A DNA stretch of 50,395 bases. Origin: Treponema sp. UBA1747 (GTDB lineage: Bacteria; Spirochaetota; Spirochaetia; Treponematales; Treponemataceae). The position numbers were made by a program, and so were the translations under genes. The notes under the pieces are model-generated. The model saw only the letters and a list, made by a program, of their open reading frames with translations, was not told where the DNA came from and made no database searches. The stretch's first letter is position 1; each line of letters starts with the position of its first letter. Below are positions 49,054 through 50,395 of the stretch, in pieces. The stretch lies in NCBI GenBank assembly GCA_002315375.1, contig DCHR01000024.1, positions 36,048 to 86,442 on the forward strand, given 5' to 3'.

Positions 49054-49132
49054 GTGAGGCGGTAACCGCCCTAAGCGACGCGGGGGCATCGCGTCGCACC
49101 GCCGATGGGCAGCGGAGCCAGTCGAAGCTGCC
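49054..49132. repeat. GC-rich multi-hairpin intergenic element after gltA
   Basis: Three hairpins in series: GGCGGT (49058-49063) / ACCGCC (49065-49070), GCGACGCG (49075-49082) / CGCGTCGC (49090-49097), and GGCAGC (49108-49113) / GCTGCC (49127-49132). A second ACCGCC at 49098-49103 can pair with the same GGCGGT instead, enclosing the middle hairpin, so two folds compete. There is no T-run. The reverse strand reads TTCGACTGGCTCCG, like the motif at 44.16 kb. Confidence 0.65.
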
Positions 49133-49164
49133 TGTGATACGATTTAAGGAATGTGAAAGAAACA

Positions 49165-49956
49165 ATGAATCGCATAGACAAACTACTCGCACACGAAGGT
49201 TTGGGTTCCCGCAAAGATATCAAAAAAATGCTCCGTTCCTGTGAAGTCATGGTGAACGGAGTACGTATTTACGATGCGGGATTCCTTATTGATGAAGATA
49301 AAGACGTAATCACAATCGACGGAGAAGAAATCAATCTTCGAGGCGAATGCTATCTTATGATGAACAAAATCGCCGGAACGGTTTCTTCAAATAAAGACGG
49401 AGAACACCGCACCGTTTTTGATCTTCTTGGAGATGAATACAGAACACCTTTTCTTGAAGATCATCTTCATTTAATCGGCCGTCTTGATATGGACACAGAA
49501 GGGCTCCTTCTTTTTACAACAGACGGTGAACTTACCCACAGACTCATTTCTCCAAAATCCCATGTTTCAAAAACTTATTTTGTAGGATTGAACCGGGAAT
49601 ATTCGGATTCTGAAAAAAAGGATGTTGAAGAAAAATTCCGAAATGGAATTCACATTGAAGCTGAAGCAAGCGAAGAAGCCTGTGACTGTCTGCCGGCAGA
49701 AGTAAAGTGGGCTTCAGAAGAAGAAATAAAAAGATATTGCGGAAATTCAAGTCAGGCTCCTGACAAAATTATTCAGGCTGCGCTCCTTACCATTTATGAA
49801 GGAAAATATCATCAGGTAAAGAGAATGTTCAGTGCAGCCGGAAATCATGTGGATTATTTAAAACGTGTTTCAATGGGAAGCCTTTTACTGGATGAAAAAC
49901 TGCCTTTGGGGCAGGTAAGGGAACTTACCGATTCTGATATAGAAAAATTAGTTTAA
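49165..49956 (+). CDS. rRNA pseudouridine synthase (RsuA/RluB family)
   Basis: 263 residues from the ATG at 49165; a GTG at 49153 is less likely because AAGGA (49146-49150) would be 2 nt away. The N-terminal S4 RNA-binding domain (IDKLLAHEGLGSRKDIKKMLRSCEVMVNG) precedes the catalytic domain with GRLDMDTEGLLLFTTDG (catalytic Asp108), SKTYFVGL and LTIYEGKYHQVKRMFSAAGNHV. It isomerises specific uridines in rRNA; whether 16S (RsuA) or 23S (RluB) cannot be told. GAPDH follows 93 bp later. Confidence 0.92.
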   Translation: MNRIDKLLAHEGLGSRKDIKKMLRSCEVMVNGVRIYDAGFLIDEDKDVITIDGEEINLRGECYLMMNKIAGTVSSNKDGEHRTVFDLLGDEYRTPFLEDHLHLIGRLDMDTEGLLLFTTDGELTHRLISPKSHVSKTYFVGLNREYSDSEKKDVEEKFRNGIHIEAEASEEACDCLPAEVKWASEEEIKRYCGNSSQAPDKIIQAALLTIYEGKYHQVKRMFSAAGNHVDYLKRVSMGSLLLDEKLPLGQVRELTDSDIEKLV

Positions 49957-50049
49957 TAGTGAATTTATAGACTATTTTGACAAAATTCATTATTTTAACA
50001 GTAAGCAAATTTTTATACGGCGGTTTTTGCCGCTGATAGGAGATATAAC

Positions 50050-50395
50050 ATGGCAGTTAAAGTTGCTATTAATGGTTTCGGCCGCATTGGTCGTTTGGCT
50101 TTCCGTCAGATGTTTGGTGCTGATGGTTATGAAGTAGTTGCAATCAACGATCTTACAAGCCCAAAAATGCTTGCTCACCTTCTGAAGTATGATACAGCAC
50201 AGGGTGGATTCGCTGGAAAATTCGGTGAAGGAAAACACACTGTAGAATCACACGACGGTGAAGGCGAAGATAACTACATCGTAGTAGATGGAAAGAAAAT
50301 CGTTATCTACAAAATGCCAAACGCTGCTGATCTCCCATGGGGAAAAATCGGTGTAGACGTAGTTCTTGAATGTACAGGTTTCTACGTATCAAAAG
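50050..50395 (+). CDS. gap: Glyceraldehyde-3-phosphate dehydrogenase, N-terminal part
   Basis: 115 residues, cut by the window end. MAVKVAINGFGRIGRLAFRQ is the NAD-binding Rossmann start, followed by INDLTSPKMLAHLLKYDT and VVLECTGFYVSK, the normal order in GAPDH. The catalytic Cys lies beyond the window. It oxidises glyceraldehyde-3-phosphate in glycolysis. GGAG lies 7 nt before the ATG, directly after a small GCGG-ttttt-gCCGC hairpin that could influence ribosome access. TTGACA at 49977 has no matching -10 at normal spacing. Confidence 0.96.
   Translation, partial: MAVKVAINGFGRIGRLAFRQMFGADGYEVVAINDLTSPKMLAHLLKYDTAQGGFAGKFGEGKHTVESHDGEGEDNYIVVDGKKIVIYKMPNAADLPWGKIGVDVVLECTGFYVSK

Noticed and set aside
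49977..49982. TTGACA as the gap promoter -35
   Set aside because: No -10-like hexamer lies at 16-18 bp from it, so the promoter assignment cannot be supported.

Overview
The window looks like chromosomal DNA of a fermentative, host- or gut-associated spirochete, most likely a Treponema. This is inferred from the low-to-mid GC AT-biased coding, the chemoreceptor and c-di-GMP genes, the anaerobe-type reverse rubrerythrin, the GTP-type PEP carboxykinase, and several glycan-degrading enzymes. No species name can be proven without a search. I see no rRNA, tRNA, insertion sequence, prophage or CRISPR array. About 37 genes are supported, including one with a broken frame and two cut by the window ends.

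Layout. 1-4.6 kb holds central carbon and glycan use: the end of PEP carboxykinase, a META lipoprotein, a GH3 beta-glucosidase and a GH43 enzyme. 4.7-7.6 kb is a large FIST/GGDEF diguanylate cyclase. 7.7-14 kb holds a PHB-depolymerase-like esterase, a two-subunit ABC exporter and a sugar-phosphate epimerase-like protein. 14-22.5 kb is mixed: a secreted unknown, a NUDIX plus pyrophosphatase-like fusion, a DnaJ gene with a broken frame, YitT, HD-GYP, RidA, GNAT, TetR and a secreted ETHG protein. 22.5-27.4 kb is a minus-strand operon: pentapeptide protein, metallo-beta-lactamase fold protein and two phosphohexomutases. 27.5-31.8 kb holds murI, purC, gltS and a PlsC acyltransferase. 31.9-38.3 kb holds a 7TM chemoreceptor, a second heterodimeric ABC exporter and a YkgJ protein. 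38.4-39.5 kb is peroxide defence (reverse rubrerythrin, PerR). 39.7-44.1 kb has two tandem paralogous Cache chemoreceptors. 44.2-50.4 kb returns to metabolism: sialate O-acetylesterase, type 2 GalT, citrate synthase, a pseudouridine synthase and GAPDH.

How the genes work together. Host or plant glycans would be trimmed (GH3, GH43, sialate O-acetylesterase) and their sugars fed through GalT and the phosphohexomutases into glycolysis (GAPDH). PEP carboxykinase links PEP to oxaloacetate. Citrate synthase probably feeds glutamate synthesis, and GltS imports glutamate, the substrate of MurI. GGDEF and HD-GYP proteins make and degrade c-di-GMP, and three chemoreceptors feed motility.

The least expected content is non-coding. 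Three long imperfect foldback elements share a CTAGCTAGC core or arm sequence (13.99-14.34 kb and 20.28-20.47 kb). Several multi-hairpin strings lie between genes (3.4 kb, 49.1 kb) and, apparently, in frame inside two proteins (12.3 kb, 16.2 kb). A recurring gene-start architecture has a TATAAT-like box only 6-9 nt before a start codon that lacks a Shine-Dalgarno sequence, suggesting leaderless transcripts. A TetR gene has two 16-bp operators set 32 bp apart, the first filling its promoter spacer, and the DnaJ gene carries a -1 frame break next to a hairpin.
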